A stretch of DNA of 64,000 bases from Paracoccus aerius (GTDB lineage Bacteria > Pseudomonadota > Alphaproteobacteria > Rhodobacterales > Rhodobacteraceae), in NCBI RefSeq assembly GCF_014656455.1, contig NZ_BNCL01000002.1, positions 124,001 through 188,000 on the forward strand. Reading direction: 5' to 3'. Position 1 is the first letter of the stretch. The number at the start of each line of letters is the position of its first letter. The notes beneath the pieces are model-generated. The model ran no database searches and had not been told where the DNA came from. It saw nothing but the letters and a program-made list of their open reading frames with translations. Below are positions 9,789-18,845 of the stretch, in pieces. The translations under genes were made by a program, and so were the position numbers.

Positions 9789-9801
9789 TGCTTGTGCCGG
9801 A

Positions 9802-11328
9802 TCAGAAGAAGCCCAGCTTCTTCGGGCTATAGCTGACCAGCATGTTCTTGGTCTGCTGATAATGGTCCAGCATCATCTTGTGGTTCTCGCGCCCGATGCC
9901 CGACTGCTTGTAGCCGCCAAAGGCCGCATGGGCCGGATAGGCGTGATAGCAGTTGGTCCAGACCCGGCCCGCCTTGATCGCGCGGCCGAAGCGGTAGCAG
10001 GTATTGGCCTCGCGCGACCAGACGCCCGCGCCCAGGCCGTAAAGCGTGTCATTGGCGATCGACAGCGCCTCGTCCTGGTCCTTGAAGGTGGTCACCGACA
10101 CCACGGGGCCAAAGATTTCCTCTTGGAAGACGCGCATCTTGTTGTTGCCGCGGAACACGGTCGGCTTGATGTAATAGCCGTTTGACAATTCTCCGCCGTG
10201 ATCCGCAGCCTCGCCGCCGATCAGAACCTCGGCGCCTTCCTTGCGGCCGATGTCGAAGTAGGAAAGGATCTTTTCCTTCTGTTCCGACGACGCCTGCGCG
10301 CCGACCATGGTCGCGGCGTCGCGCGGGTCGCCCAGCTTGATCGCCTCGACGCGCTTGAGTGCGCGTTCCATGAAGCGGTCATAGATCGATTCGTGGATCA
10401 GCGCGCGCGACGGGCAGGTGCAGACCTCGCCCTGGTTCAGCGCGAACATCACAAAGCCCTCGATCGCCTTGTCGAAGAAATCGTCGTCCTCGCGAACGAC
10501 ATCCTCGAAGAAGATGTTGGGGGACTTGCCGCCCAGTTCCAGCGTGACCGGGATCAGGTTTTCCGACGCGTACTGCATGATCAGCCGGCCGGTGGTGGTT
10601 TCCCCGGTGAAGGCGATCTTGGCGATGCGCGGATTGCTGGCCAGCGGCTTGCCGGCCTCAAGGCCGAAGCCGTTGACGACGTTCAGCACACCCGGCGGCA
10701 AGAGGTCGGCGATCAGGTTCACGAAGACCATGATGCTGGCCGGCGTCTGCTCGGCGGGCTTCAGCACCACGCAGTTGCCGGCGGCAAGCGCAGGCGCCAG
10801 CTTCCACACCGCCATCAGCAGCGGGAAGTTCCAGGGGATGATCTGGCCCACCACGCCCAGCGGTTCGTGGAAGTGATAGGCGATGGTGTCGTGGTCGATT
10901 TCCGAGATGCCGCCTTCCTGCGCCCGCAGGACACCGGCGAAGTAACGGAAATGGTCGATGCCCAGCGGCAGGTCGGCTGCCATCGTCTCGCGGATGGGCT
11001 TCCCGTTGTCCCAGGTCTCCGCCGTCGCCAGCAGTTCCAGGTTCTGCTCCATCCGGTCGGCGATGCGCAGCAGGACCAGCGAGCGTTCGGCGGCCGAGGT
11101 GCGGCCCCACTTGTCCTTGGCGGCATGGGCCGCGTCAAGGGCAGCCTCGATGTCGTCGGCGTTCGACCGGGCAATCTCGCCGATGGCGGCGCCGGTGATG
11201 GGGGTCGTGTTGGTGAAGTACCTGCCCGATTTCGGCGCAGTCCACTGCCCGCCGATGAAGTTGTCGTAGCGCTTGGCAAAGGGCATCACGCCCACGCCCT
11301 TGAACTCGTGCGTCTGGTCGTTCGGCAT
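9802..11328 (-). CDS. NAD-dependent aldehyde dehydrogenase, AcoD/ExaC type
   Basis: A 508-residue aldehyde dehydrogenase that oxidises acetaldehyde-like aldehydes to acids. Catalytic residues are E264 in LELGGKSPN and C303 in NQGEVCTC. The NAD pocket shows [11 protein letters not shown] and FTGETTTGR. The Cys-x-Cys active site and the C-terminal YSPKKLGFF are typical of the AcoD/ExaC subfamily, which completes alcohol oxidation begun by PQQ dehydrogenases. The ribosome-binding site is AGGAGG. The upstream same-strand neighbour is an AcoR-like regulator, and a palindrome in the 130-base gap is the likely operator. Whether acetaldehyde is the physiological substrate is inferred. Confidence 0.93.
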   Translation of the reverse strand: MPNDQTHEFKGVGVMPFAKRYDNFIGGQWTAPKSGRYFTNTTPITGAAIGEIARSNADDIEAALDAAHAAKDKWGRTSAAERSLVLLRIADRMEQNLELLATAETWDNGKPIRETMAADLPLGIDHFRYFAGVLRAQEGGISEIDHDTIAYHFHEPLGVVGQIIPWNFPLLMAVWKLAPALAAGNCVVLKPAEQTPASIMVFVNLIADLLPPGVLNVVNGFGLEAGKPLASNPRIAKIAFTGETTTGRLIMQYASENLIPVTLELGGKSPNIFFEDVVREDDDFFDKAIEGFVMFALNQGEVCTCPSRALIHESIYDRFMERALKRVEAIKLGDPRDAATMVGAQASSEQKEKILSYFDIGRKEGAEVLIGGEAADHGGELSNGYYIKPTVFRGNNKMRVFQEEIFGPVVSVTTFKDQDEALSIANDTLYGLGAGVWSREANTCYRFGRAIKAGRVWTNCYHAYPAHAAFGGYKQSGIGRENHKMMLDHYQQTKNMLVSYSPKKLGFF

Positions 11329-11437
11329 CGTTTCCTCCTCTGGATAGACCCCGGAGTCTCTCCCTCTCCGGGCATGGAAGAAAGCTTGGCAAGCGCGCGA
11401 TTCGTTGCAACAGGGCTTCGCCGCGCCCGGCCTTCAC

Positions 11438-11459
11438 ACTGTCTCACGTTTGAGACAGT
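11438..11459. promoter_or_regulatory. Perfect palindrome, probable operator of the aldehyde dehydrogenase gene
   Basis: ACTGTCTCA (11438-11446) and TGAGACAGT (11451-11459) are perfect 9-bp arms around CGTT. The repeat ends on the last base of the regulator gene's stop codon and lies about 110 bases upstream of the aldehyde dehydrogenase start. Fis-type activators usually bind such dyads upstream of their target promoter. It could also act as a weak terminator hairpin, but the lack of a T-run and the AT-mixed arms favour a protein site. Confidence 0.6.
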
Positions 11460-12406
11460 CAGCCGGATTTTTCGGCCAGACCCAGCTTCGCCATGCGCCG
11501 ATACAGCGTCGCGCGCCCGATCCGCAGCGCCCGCGCGGCGGCCGAGACGTTACCATCTGCCCGCGCAAGCGCCCGCGCCACGGCGGCGCGTTCCGCATTG
11601 TCGAAACCCGTCAGGTCGTCGTCGCGGCCCAGCAGGTCGGCGGCCGGGCGCGGGCGGATCGCGCCCTCGCGTTCCAGGCCCAAGGCGCGGCGGGCGGCGC
11701 GGGTCGCGCCGATGGCCAGGTCGTCCTTGTCCACCGCCAGCAGCACCGTCGCGTCGCAATTGTCCTCGGAGGCGACGATGATCCGCGCCTCGGGGAAGCT
11801 GGCGCGGAAGAACACCGCCTCGATGGCACGGGCGGTCTGGGCTACCTGGGCGCCGATCAGGCGGTTGTAACGCTCGGTCTGGTCGGCGCGGGCCGAACTG
11901 ACATCAAGCGCCGCCAGCAGCCGCCCGTCCGGTCCCCAGATCGGCGCGTCCATGCAGGACATGGCGGTGTTTCGGGTGTGGAAATGTTCGTCGCGGTGGA
12001 TCGTCACCTGCCGACCTTCAGCCAGGCAGGTGCCGATGCCGTTGGTGCCCTGCGCGGCCTCGGACCAGTTGGCCCCCTGCCAAAGGCCCCAGTCCCGAAA
12101 CTGCTCGGCATCGGCGCCGTTCACCCGCTGGTCCAGGACCACCCCGTCGGCATCGGTCAGCAGGACATTGCATCCCGACAGGCCGACCAGGCTGAACAAC
12201 TGGTCCAGCTGCGGGCCGGCCACGCGCAGGAACTGCTCCATCGCCTGGCGGCGGCGGGCAAGTTCCTCGAAGGTCAGGCGTTCGGGGCGACGCCCGTCCG
12301 ACGGGTCCAGCCCGTGCTTCAGAAGCGATCGCCGCCATGACGCGGCAAGGGCAGAGGTCGCGGAATTGGACTGCGACTCTCTGGCGACGTGATCTGCGTG
12401 ACGCAT
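11459..12406 (-). CDS. AcoR-like regulator: GAF plus Fis helix-turn-helix, no AAA+ domain
   Basis: A 315-residue transcription regulator. Residues 70-200 form a GAF-type sensor (LTDADGVVLDQ, AQGTNGIGTCLAEGRQVTIHRDEHF), as in AcoR of acetoin catabolism. Residues about 266-309 form a Fis-like helix-turn-helix (NVSAAARALRIGRATLYRRMAKLGL). The sigma-54 AAA+ module that normally separates these is missing; only about 65 residues link them, with no Walker motif. It therefore probably works with sigma-70 promoters. ATG 12406 has a GAGGAGGAG site; a longer frame upstream lacks support. The next gene downstream is the aldehyde dehydrogenase, its likely target. Confidence 0.85.
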   Translation of the reverse strand: MRHADHVARESQSNSATSALAASWRRSLLKHGLDPSDGRRPERLTFEELARRRQAMEQFLRVAGPQLDQLFSLVGLSGCNVLLTDADGVVLDQRVNGADAEQFRDWGLWQGANWSEAAQGTNGIGTCLAEGRQVTIHRDEHFHTRNTAMSCMDAPIWGPDGRLLAALDVSSARADQTERYNRLIGAQVAQTARAIEAVFFRASFPEARIIVASEDNCDATVLLAVDKDDLAIGATRAARRALGLEREGAIRPRPAADLLGRDDDLTGFDNAERAAVARALARADGNVSAAARALRIGRATLYRRMAKLGLAEKSG

Positions 12407-12473
12407 ACCGGGCCGGCTCCTCCTCGGTCGGTAGCTGGCACTATAGCACGCGTCAGTGCAATTCGACCAAGGG

Positions 12474-14936
12474 CTAATTGGCCCCCCTGGCATCAGGCAG
12501 CCGCCAGGCCAGCACGTGATCGCCCAGATCCGTTCCTATGGACCCGTGACCCCCCGCCACCAGCACGACCATCTGGCGCCCCTGGCTGTCCAAATAGGTC
12601 ATCGGCGTCGCCTGCCCGCCAGCCGGCAGGCGGCCGCGCCAAAGTTCCTGTCCAGTGGTCAGGTCATAGGCGCGGAGGTAGTTGTCCACCGCGGCCGCCA
12701 TGAAGACCACGCCCGATCCGGTGATGATCGGCCCGCCGATCCCGGGCATCCCCAAGGGCAGCGGCAGGGGCAGCGGCGTCATGTCCATGGTCGTGCCGTT
12801 GCGGTGCTTCCAGGCGATTTCGCCCGTGCGCAGGTCCGCGCCCGCCACGAAACCCCAAGGCGGCTGCTGGCATGGGACGCCCAGGGGCGACAGGAACGGC
12901 CCCATCTCGATCGCATAGGGCGCCCCCGCGTTCGAATTGAGCCCCTGTTCGCCCGAGTTCGTGGCGCGGCCGGCGATCTCCTCGGCCGGAACAAGCCGAG
13001 AGGTGAAGGCCAATTGCAGCGGCATCCCGAACATCACCTGCCGGCGCGGATCGACAGCGATGCCGCCCCAGTTGAAGACGCCGAAATTGCCGGGATGGAC
13101 AAGCGTGCCTTCCAGCGACGGCGGGGTATAGCGCCCTTCATAGCGCAACTGGCGGAACTGGATCCGGCACATCATCTGGTCGATCAGCGTGGCGCCCCAC
13201 ATCTGCGATTCGGTCAGCGGCTCGGGTTCGAAGGACAATGCGGACACGGGCTGGGTCGGTGCCGCGAAATCCTCGGGGATGGTGCCCTGGGGCGCGGGAC
13301 GTTCCGTGATGGGCAGGATCGGCTCGCCGGTTTCGCGGTTCAGGACGTAGATGTCGCCCTGCTTGGTAGGAACCACCAGGGCCGGCACGCGGCCTCCCGG
13401 CATGTCCAGGTCCAGCAGCGTCGGCTGTGCAGGCGTGTCCATGTCCCACAGGTCGTGGTGGACGAACTGCTGGACCCAGCGGGCCTGGCCCGTCGCCGCA
13501 TCCAGGGCCACGACGGAACTGGCATAGGTTTCCTCGGCCTCGTTGCGGAACATGCCAAGCTGGTCCGGCGTGCGGTTGCCCATCGGCACATAGACCAGCC
13601 CCAGGCCGGGATCGGCCGACAGCGGCGCCCAGCTGTTGGGCGAGGAGGGCGTGTAGGTCTGGTTCGGGTCGTTCACGTCGAAAGGTTCGGTGGCCTCGGG
13701 ATTGCCGGAATCCCAGTTCCACAGCAGCCGCCCGTCCCGCACGTCATAGGCGCGGATCACGCCCGACGGTGCGTTGACGCTGTAATTGTCGTTGACCGCG
13801 CCGCCGACGACCAAGGCGTTGCCGACGATCACCGGGGGCGAGGTGGAATAATAGAACCCTTCCTGCCGGAAGGGCATGTTGTGGATCAGGTTCAGGATGC
13901 CGTTGTCGGCGAAGTCGCTGCACAACTGGCCCGTCTGCGGGTTGACCGCCAGCATATGCGCGTCCGAGGTCGGCATGAAGATCCGGTCGGTGCAGGGCCC
14001 CGAGGACTGGGTGTCCGCGCTGACGGCGGGGCTTTGGGGGTGCTCGGTGTCGGCAGGCAGCACGGCCGGGGCCGGTGCTGGCGCAGGGGGTGCGGCAGGG
14101 GCGGCATCGGGGGCCGCGGGAACGGCGGCCTGCGCCGCAGCCGGGGCCGCGCCCTCGCCGGGCCAATAGCTGACGCCGCGGCAGGTCTGGTGCTGACGCT
14201 GGGCCAGCGGGCCGATGGCGGCCTTGTAGACCCAGCGTTCCGCCCCCGTGTCGGCATCAAGCGCCACCAGCCAGTTGTGCGGCGTGCAAAGGTAAAGGGT
14301 GTTGCCGACCTTGATCGGGGTAGCCTGATAGGTTGTCTCGTCCGTGTCTTCTGGCAGACGGACGTCGCCCGTCTGATAGGTCCAGGCCGCCTCGAGCGAG
14401 GAGACGTTCTCGGCCGTGATCTGGTCTACGGGCGAAAAGCGTTGGCCGAAGCTGGTCCGGCCATAGGCCAGCCAGTCCTCGGGGCCGCCGGGCGGACCCA
14501 TGGCGGGTTCGGCATTGGCGACCTGTTCGGGAAGCGCGCCCTCGATCCGGTGCGGGTCGGTGGTGATGCTGCCCAAAAGGGCCAGGCCGGTGACCGCCGT
14601 TACGGCGAACAGGCCCAGCCGGCTGGATCGCTGGTTCCGCGCCCCGAAGGGCAGAAGCAGCAGCAGGCCCAGGACGAGGAACAGCCCCATGCGCGAGGCA
14701 AGCGCCCACCAGTCGTATCCGGCATCAAGCCAGGACCAGACCGCCAGGACGACCAGGAAGGCCGCATAGATCCAGCGCGCCACCGGGTTGCGCCGGAAGA
14801 CCAGCACCGCGACCGCCAGCAGGGCCAGACCCGAAAATCCGAAAAAGAGGCTTCCGCCAAGGGTCGCCAGATAAACCCCGCCCCCCAGCAAAACGGCCCC
14901 GATGATGCCAAACAGCAAGGTCATGAAAATGCGCAT
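12474..14936 (-). CDS. gcd: Membrane-bound PQQ-dependent glucose-type dehydrogenase
   Basis: An 820-residue quinoprotein of the glucose/quinate/shikimate family. About five membrane segments fill residues 1-125, then a periplasmic eight-bladed propeller begins at GPEDWLAYGRTSFGQRFSP. It oxidises aldoses in the periplasm and passes electrons to ubiquinone. HQTCRGVSYW, NWDSGNPE, and the C-terminal GIGGPIITGSGVVF and VAGGHGSIGT are family features. An Ala/Pro-rich stretch of about 50 residues (261-312) replaces a shorter loop in the E. coli enzyme. Glucose is the best-guess substrate; quinate or shikimate are possible. PQQ comes from the cluster about 8 kb away. It ends 67 bases before the regulator's start. 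Confidence 0.9.
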   Translation of the reverse strand: MRIFMTLLFGIIGAVLLGGGVYLATLGGSLFFGFSGLALLAVAVLVFRRNPVARWIYAAFLVVLAVWSWLDAGYDWWALASRMGLFLVLGLLLLLPFGARNQRSSRLGLFAVTAVTGLALLGSITTDPHRIEGALPEQVANAEPAMGPPGGPEDWLAYGRTSFGQRFSPVDQITAENVSSLEAAWTYQTGDVRLPEDTDETTYQATPIKVGNTLYLCTPHNWLVALDADTGAERWVYKAAIGPLAQRQHQTCRGVSYWPGEGAAPAAAQAAVPAAPDAAPAAPPAPAPAPAVLPADTEHPQSPAVSADTQSSGPCTDRIFMPTSDAHMLAVNPQTGQLCSDFADNGILNLIHNMPFRQEGFYYSTSPPVIVGNALVVGGAVNDNYSVNAPSGVIRAYDVRDGRLLWNWDSGNPEATEPFDVNDPNQTYTPSSPNSWAPLSADPGLGLVYVPMGNRTPDQLGMFRNEAEETYASSVVALDAATGQARWVQQFVHHDLWDMDTPAQPTLLDLDMPGGRVPALVVPTKQGDIYVLNRETGEPILPITERPAPQGTIPEDFAAPTQPVSALSFEPEPLTESQMWGATLIDQMMCRIQFRQLRYEGRYTPPSLEGTLVHPGNFGVFNWGGIAVDPRRQVMFGMPLQLAFTSRLVPAEEIAGRATNSGEQGLNSNAGAPYAIEMGPFLSPLGVPCQQPPWGFVAGADLRTGEIAWKHRNGTTMDMTPLPLPLPLGMPGIGGPIITGSGVVFMAAAVDNYLRAYDLTTGQELWRGRLPAGGQATPMTYLDSQGRQMVVLVAGGHGSIGTDLGDHVLAWRLPDARGAN

Positions 14937-15002
14937 GGTCCTGTCCCCTTTCGGTCACCGAACCGTGTGCGGTCAGCATTGTTCCCCGAAAACGCCTTGG
15001 GG

Positions 15003-16151
15003 CTATGCCGGAAGGCGCGCAGCCTGCCCGGCGACGCGGGGTTGATAGGGCGGCAGGTCGACCCCTGCCCGATAAAGCAGCGACTGCCCGTCGTGGAACA
15101 GGTGCAGCGCCGCGGGGTCGGCCGTCAGGCGGACTGACCGGCCGTCCAGGCCCGGATGGATGCCCGGCAGCTTGGCGATCACAGGGGCCTTCTCGCCCCG
15201 CGTGCCGAAATACAGCAGCGTGACCTCGCCCAGGGCCTCGGTCAGGTCAACCGTCCCCTCGAAGATCGCTGGACCGTCGGTTTCGCGCATATCCTCGGGG
15301 CGGACGCCCAGGTTGACGCGCATCCCCTCGTCCCCGGGGCGGGTCGGTATGGCAACCTGGGCGCTGCCGCCGCCCGCCAGCTCGACCGTTGTCACCGGGC
15401 CGATGCCGGTGACGCGTCCGGGCAGCAGGTTCATGGCGGGGCTGCCGATGAACTGGGCCACGAATTCGTTGACGGGCCGTTCGTAAAGCTCCAGCGGCGC
15501 GCCGACCTGGGCGATGCCCCCGCCCGCCAGCACGACGATGCGGTCGGCCAGGGTCATCGCCTCGGTCTGGTCATGGGTCACATAGATCATCGTGCGGTCG
15601 GGCATCGCGGCCTTCAGTTGCGCGATCTCGATCCGGGTCGCCACGCGCAGCGCGGCGTCCAGGTTCGACAGGGGTTCGTCGAACAGATAGACCTTGGGAT
15701 CGCGCACGATGGCCCGGCCGATGGCGACCCGCTGGCGCTGCCCGCCCGACAGGGCCTTGGGCAGGCGGTCCAGATAAGGGGTCAGTTGCAGCATCCGGCC
15801 CGCGCGGTCGGTGGCCTCCTGCACCTCGGCCTTGGACTTGCCGGCGATCTTCAGGGCAAAGGCCATGTTGTCGCGCACCGTCATGTGCGGGTACAGCGCA
15901 TAGGACTGGAACACCATCGCGATGCCTCGCTGGCTGGGCGGGATGTCGTTCATCCGTTGCCCGTCGATCTCCAGCGTGCCGCCGCTGATCCGTTCCAGCC
16001 CCGCGATCATCCGCAGCAGCGTCGACTTGCCACACCCCGAGGGGCCGACGAAGACGATGAACTCGCCGGACCGGATATCCAGGTTGATGTCCCGAAGCAC
16101 GTTCACCTCGCCATAGGACTTGGCGACATCGGTCAGTTTCAGATCGGCCAT
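15003..16151 (-). CDS. aglK: ABC transporter ATPase of the alpha-glucoside system
   Basis: A 382-residue MalK/UgpC-type ATPase. Walker A is GPSGCGKST (36-44), the signature is LSGGQRQR, and Walker B is VYLFDEPLSNLD followed by the H-loop YVTHDQTEAMT. The C-terminal third has the regulatory OB-fold domain (NLGVRPEDM). It powers the AglEFG importer in the inner membrane. It is the last gene of the aglE-F-G-A-K unit, 21 bases after aglA. Confidence 0.9.
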   Translation of the reverse strand: MADLKLTDVAKSYGEVNVLRDINLDIRSGEFIVFVGPSGCGKSTLLRMIAGLERISGGTLEIDGQRMNDIPPSQRGIAMVFQSYALYPHMTVRDNMAFALKIAGKSKAEVQEATDRAGRMLQLTPYLDRLPKALSGGQRQRVAIGRAIVRDPKVYLFDEPLSNLDAALRVATRIEIAQLKAAMPDRTMIYVTHDQTEAMTLADRIVVLAGGGIAQVGAPLELYERPVNEFVAQFIGSPAMNLLPGRVTGIGPVTTVELAGGGSAQVAIPTRPGDEGMRVNLGVRPEDMRETDGPAIFEGTVDLTEALGEVTLLYFGTRGEKAPVIAKLPGIHPGLDGRSVRLTADPAALHLFHDGQSLLYRAGVDLPPYQPRVAGQAARLPA

Positions 16152-16172
16152 CGGCGTCCCCCCTGTTGAACC

Positions 16173-17708
16173 CTATCCCTCGATGATCTGCACCTGCCAG
16201 GGGCGGAGGCCCCCTGCCTCTTCGGCCGACAGGTTTGCCCGGATCTGCAGCGATTGCTGGCTGTCGGCGCGGTTGAAGGTCAGGACCGGCCCTTCGGCAT
16301 GGATGTCGGTCATGTCGCCCCCGCGCAGCGCCGAATGCTTGCGCCGCAGCCCGATGGCCCACCGGTAATGGTGCAGCATCGACTGCGCGTCGGCTTCCTG
16401 GCCCACGACGGTGCGTTGCAGATGGGCATGGGGCACCGGCAGCCAGGGCTTGGCCGTCGAGAAGCCGCCGTTCACGCCCATGTCCCAGACCATCGGCGTC
16501 CGGCAGCCGTCGCGGCCCTTGAACTCGGGCCAGAACTCCTTGCCATAGGGATCTTGCAGATCATCATAGGAAATGTCTGCCTCGGGCAGGCCCAGTTCCT
16601 CGCCCTGGTACAGGCAGACGGACCCCTTCAGGCACAAAAGCACCGTGGCATAGGCCTTGGCGGCCTGGTCGGTCAGGTTCCAGCGGCTGATATGGCGCAC
16701 GACGTCGTGGTTCGACATCGCCCAGCAGGGCCAGGAATTGGGCGCCACCGCGTGCAGGCTGTCGAAGACCTCGCTGATGCGGGCTGCGGCCAGGTCGTTG
16801 CCGGACAGGAAGTCGAAGACATAGGACATCTGCATCCGGCCCGCGACGCCGGTATATTCCTCCAGCAGCTCCAGCGATCGTTCGCTGTCGCCGATCTCGC
16901 CGATGACGGCGGCGCCATATTGGCGCAGCAGCGCCGCGAAGCGTTCAAGGAAGGCGATGTTCTCGGGCTGCGACTTGTCGTATCTGTGGCTTTGGTGGTT
17001 GTAGGGGTTCACGGCAGGCGCGGTGTCCGCCTTGCGCAATTCCCTGGGCAGGGGCGGGTTGTCGCGCAACTGAGCGTCGTGGAAATAGAAGTTGACCGTG
17101 TCCAGGCGGAACCCGTCCACGCCCCGGTCCAGCCAGAAGCGCGCCATCTCCAGCAGCTCGTCCTGAACGGCCGGGTTGTGGAAGTTGAGGTCGGGCTGCG
17201 AGGCCAGGAAGTTGTGCAGGTAATACTGTTCCCGCCGCGCATCCCATTGCCAGGCCGGTCCGCCAAAGATCGACAGCCAGTTCGTGGGCGGCGTGCCGTC
17301 CGGTTTCGGGTCGGCCCAGACATACCAGTCGGCCTTGGGGTTGTCGCGGCTGGCGCGGCTTTCGACGAACCAGGGGTGCTGGTCCGAGGAATGCGACATC
17401 ACCAGGTCGATCATCACCTTCAGGCCCAGTTCATGGGCACGGGCGATCAGGGCGTCGAAATCCTCCATGTCGCCGAACAGCGGGTCGATCCCGCGGTAAT
17501 CGGACACGTCATAGCCGAAATCCTTCATCGGCGACGTGAAGAAGGGCGAGATCCAGACTGCATCCACGCCCAGCGACGCGACATAGGGCAGGCGCTGCGT
17601 GATGCCCGGCAGGTCGCCGATGCCATCGCCCGTCGTGTCCTGGAAACTGCGCGGATAGATCTGATAGATGACCCCACCCTTCCACCAGTCGATTTTCACT
17701 TCCGTCAA
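16173..17708 (-). CDS. aglA: Alpha-glucosidase, GH13
   Basis: A 511-residue GH13 alpha-glucosidase that hydrolyses imported alpha-glucosides (sucrose, maltose, trehalose type) in the cytoplasm. The predicted nucleophile is D203 (GFRLDTVNF), the acid/base E271 (VIGEIGDSE), and the third Asp D335 (MSNHDVVR). The N-terminal WWKGGVIYQIYPRSF is typical. The predicted start is TTG 17708, with AAGGTGG upstream, 3 bases after aglG; an in-frame GTG at 17699 is the alternative. Exact sugar specificity cannot be read here. Confidence 0.92.
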   Translation of the reverse strand: MTEVKIDWWKGGVIYQIYPRSFQDTTGDGIGDLPGITQRLPYVASLGVDAVWISPFFTSPMKDFGYDVSDYRGIDPLFGDMEDFDALIARAHELGLKVMIDLVMSHSSDQHPWFVESRASRDNPKADWYVWADPKPDGTPPTNWLSIFGGPAWQWDARREQYYLHNFLASQPDLNFHNPAVQDELLEMARFWLDRGVDGFRLDTVNFYFHDAQLRDNPPLPRELRKADTAPAVNPYNHQSHRYDKSQPENIAFLERFAALLRQYGAAVIGEIGDSERSLELLEEYTGVAGRMQMSYVFDFLSGNDLAAARISEVFDSLHAVAPNSWPCWAMSNHDVVRHISRWNLTDQAAKAYATVLLCLKGSVCLYQGEELGLPEADISYDDLQDPYGKEFWPEFKGRDGCRTPMVWDMGVNGGFSTAKPWLPVPHAHLQRTVVGQEADAQSMLHHYRWAIGLRRKHSALRGGDMTDIHAEGPVLTFNRADSQQSLQIRANLSAEEAGGLRPWQVQIIEG

Positions 17709-17711
17709 GTC

Positions 17712-18845
17712 TCATCCACCTTTCACGGACCCGGCCAAAAGGCCGCGGACCAGATATTTCTGCATCGCGAAGAACACGATCAGCGGCACCGCGATGGAAA
17801 TGAAGGCCGAGGTGGCAAGGATTTCCCATTCACCGCCCTTGGATCCCATCAACTCGCGCAAGACGCCGGTCATGACCAACTGTTCGCGTGTATTGCCAAG
17901 GAACACGGTCGCGACAAGCAGGTCGTTCCAGACCCAAAGGAACTGGAAGATGGCGAAACTGGCCAGGGCCGGGAAGGACAACGGCAGGATGATCTTGCGG
18001 AAGATCTGGAACTCGGTCGCGCCGTCCACGCGGGCGCTCTCGATCACCTCGCGCGGCAGGCCGACCATGTAGTTGCGCAGCAGGTAGATTGCCAAGGGCA
18101 GGCCGAAGCCCGTATGGGCCAGCCAGATCCCCAGATATCCCTTGCCGATGCCCAGTTCGTTGTGCAGCCGCAACAGCGGAATCAGCGCCACCTGCAAGGG
18201 CACGACCAAGAGGCCAACCACGGCGGCCGTCAGCAGGGCACGCCCCGGAAACTCCATCCAGGCCAGGGCATAGGCCGCGAAGGCCGCGATCAGGATCGGG
18301 ATCACGGTGGCGGGGATGGTCACGGTCATGGTGTTCATGAAGGCCCGGCCTAACCCCTCGGCGGTCAGGACGCGGTTGTAGTTTTCCGTGGTCAACCGGG
18401 CGGGCGCGCCGGTCGTGACGAAGATCCGCTCTCCCCTCCGCATCTCGAAGGGCGTGTCCGAGGTCAGGCGATAGCTGCCGTCCTCGGCCACGGTCAGTTG
18501 CCAGCCGTCCTCGATCTCGGTCGTCTCGCCGGGCTGGAAGGCGGCCGGTTCACGGGCGCGGATGCCCCAGCCGATCAGGCTCTGGCCTTCCTCCAAGACG
18601 GTGCCCTCGATGACATACTGGCCGTCCTCTTGGACCGCGTCGTCGCCGGTGCCGGTGCGCACGAAGCCCGTCGCCTCTTGCGCGGAAAAGGATTGCCACC
18701 AGCCCGAGGTCAGGATCTGGTCGCGGTCGCGGAAGGACGACACAAGAAGCCCCAGCGTCGGGATCGTCCACAGCAGCACCAGCAGGAAGGCGGCGATGTT
18801 GACCGCCCAGACCAGCGAGGATTTCTGTCCGGCCATGCCTTCCAT
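17712..18845 (-). CDS. aglG: Alpha-glucoside ABC transporter permease AglG
   Basis: A 377-residue inner-membrane permease. The first membrane segment (about 12-34) is followed by a periplasmic insert of about 120 residues (45-165), then five C-terminal segments. The EAA loop reads ESARVDGATEFQIFRKI. A large insert after TM1 is known in AglG/MalG-type permeases, so it is not a fusion. It shares one base with aglF (TGATG) and is followed by aglA after 3 bases. Confidence 0.9.
   Translation of the reverse strand: MEGMAGQKSSLVWAVNIAAFLLVLLWTIPTLGLLVSSFRDRDQILTSGWWQSFSAQEATGFVRTGTGDDAVQEDGQYVIEGTVLEEGQSLIGWGIRAREPAAFQPGETTEIEDGWQLTVAEDGSYRLTSDTPFEMRRGERIFVTTGAPARLTTENYNRVLTAEGLGRAFMNTMTVTIPATVIPILIAAFAAYALAWMEFPGRALLTAAVVGLLVVPLQVALIPLLRLHNELGIGKGYLGIWLAHTGFGLPLAIYLLRNYMVGLPREVIESARVDGATEFQIFRKIILPLSFPALASFAIFQFLWVWNDLLVATVFLGNTREQLVMTGVLRELMGSKGGEWEILATSAFISIAVPLIVFFAMQKYLVRGLLAGSVKGG

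Noticed and set aside
11329..11437. A sigma-54 promoter ahead of the aldehyde dehydrogenase gene
   Set aside because: No GG-N10-GC pair in the right spacing was found, and the regulator lacks the AAA+ domain needed for sigma-54.
12456..15137. An 893-codon open frame antisense to gcd
   Set aside because: It shadows the PQQ dehydrogenase gene. Its residues are dominated by Arg, Gly, Ala and Pro, as expected from reversed high-GC codons.
17712..18845. A fusion or foreign insert in AglG
   Set aside because: The 120-residue segment after the first membrane helix is normal for AglG/MalG-type permeases.
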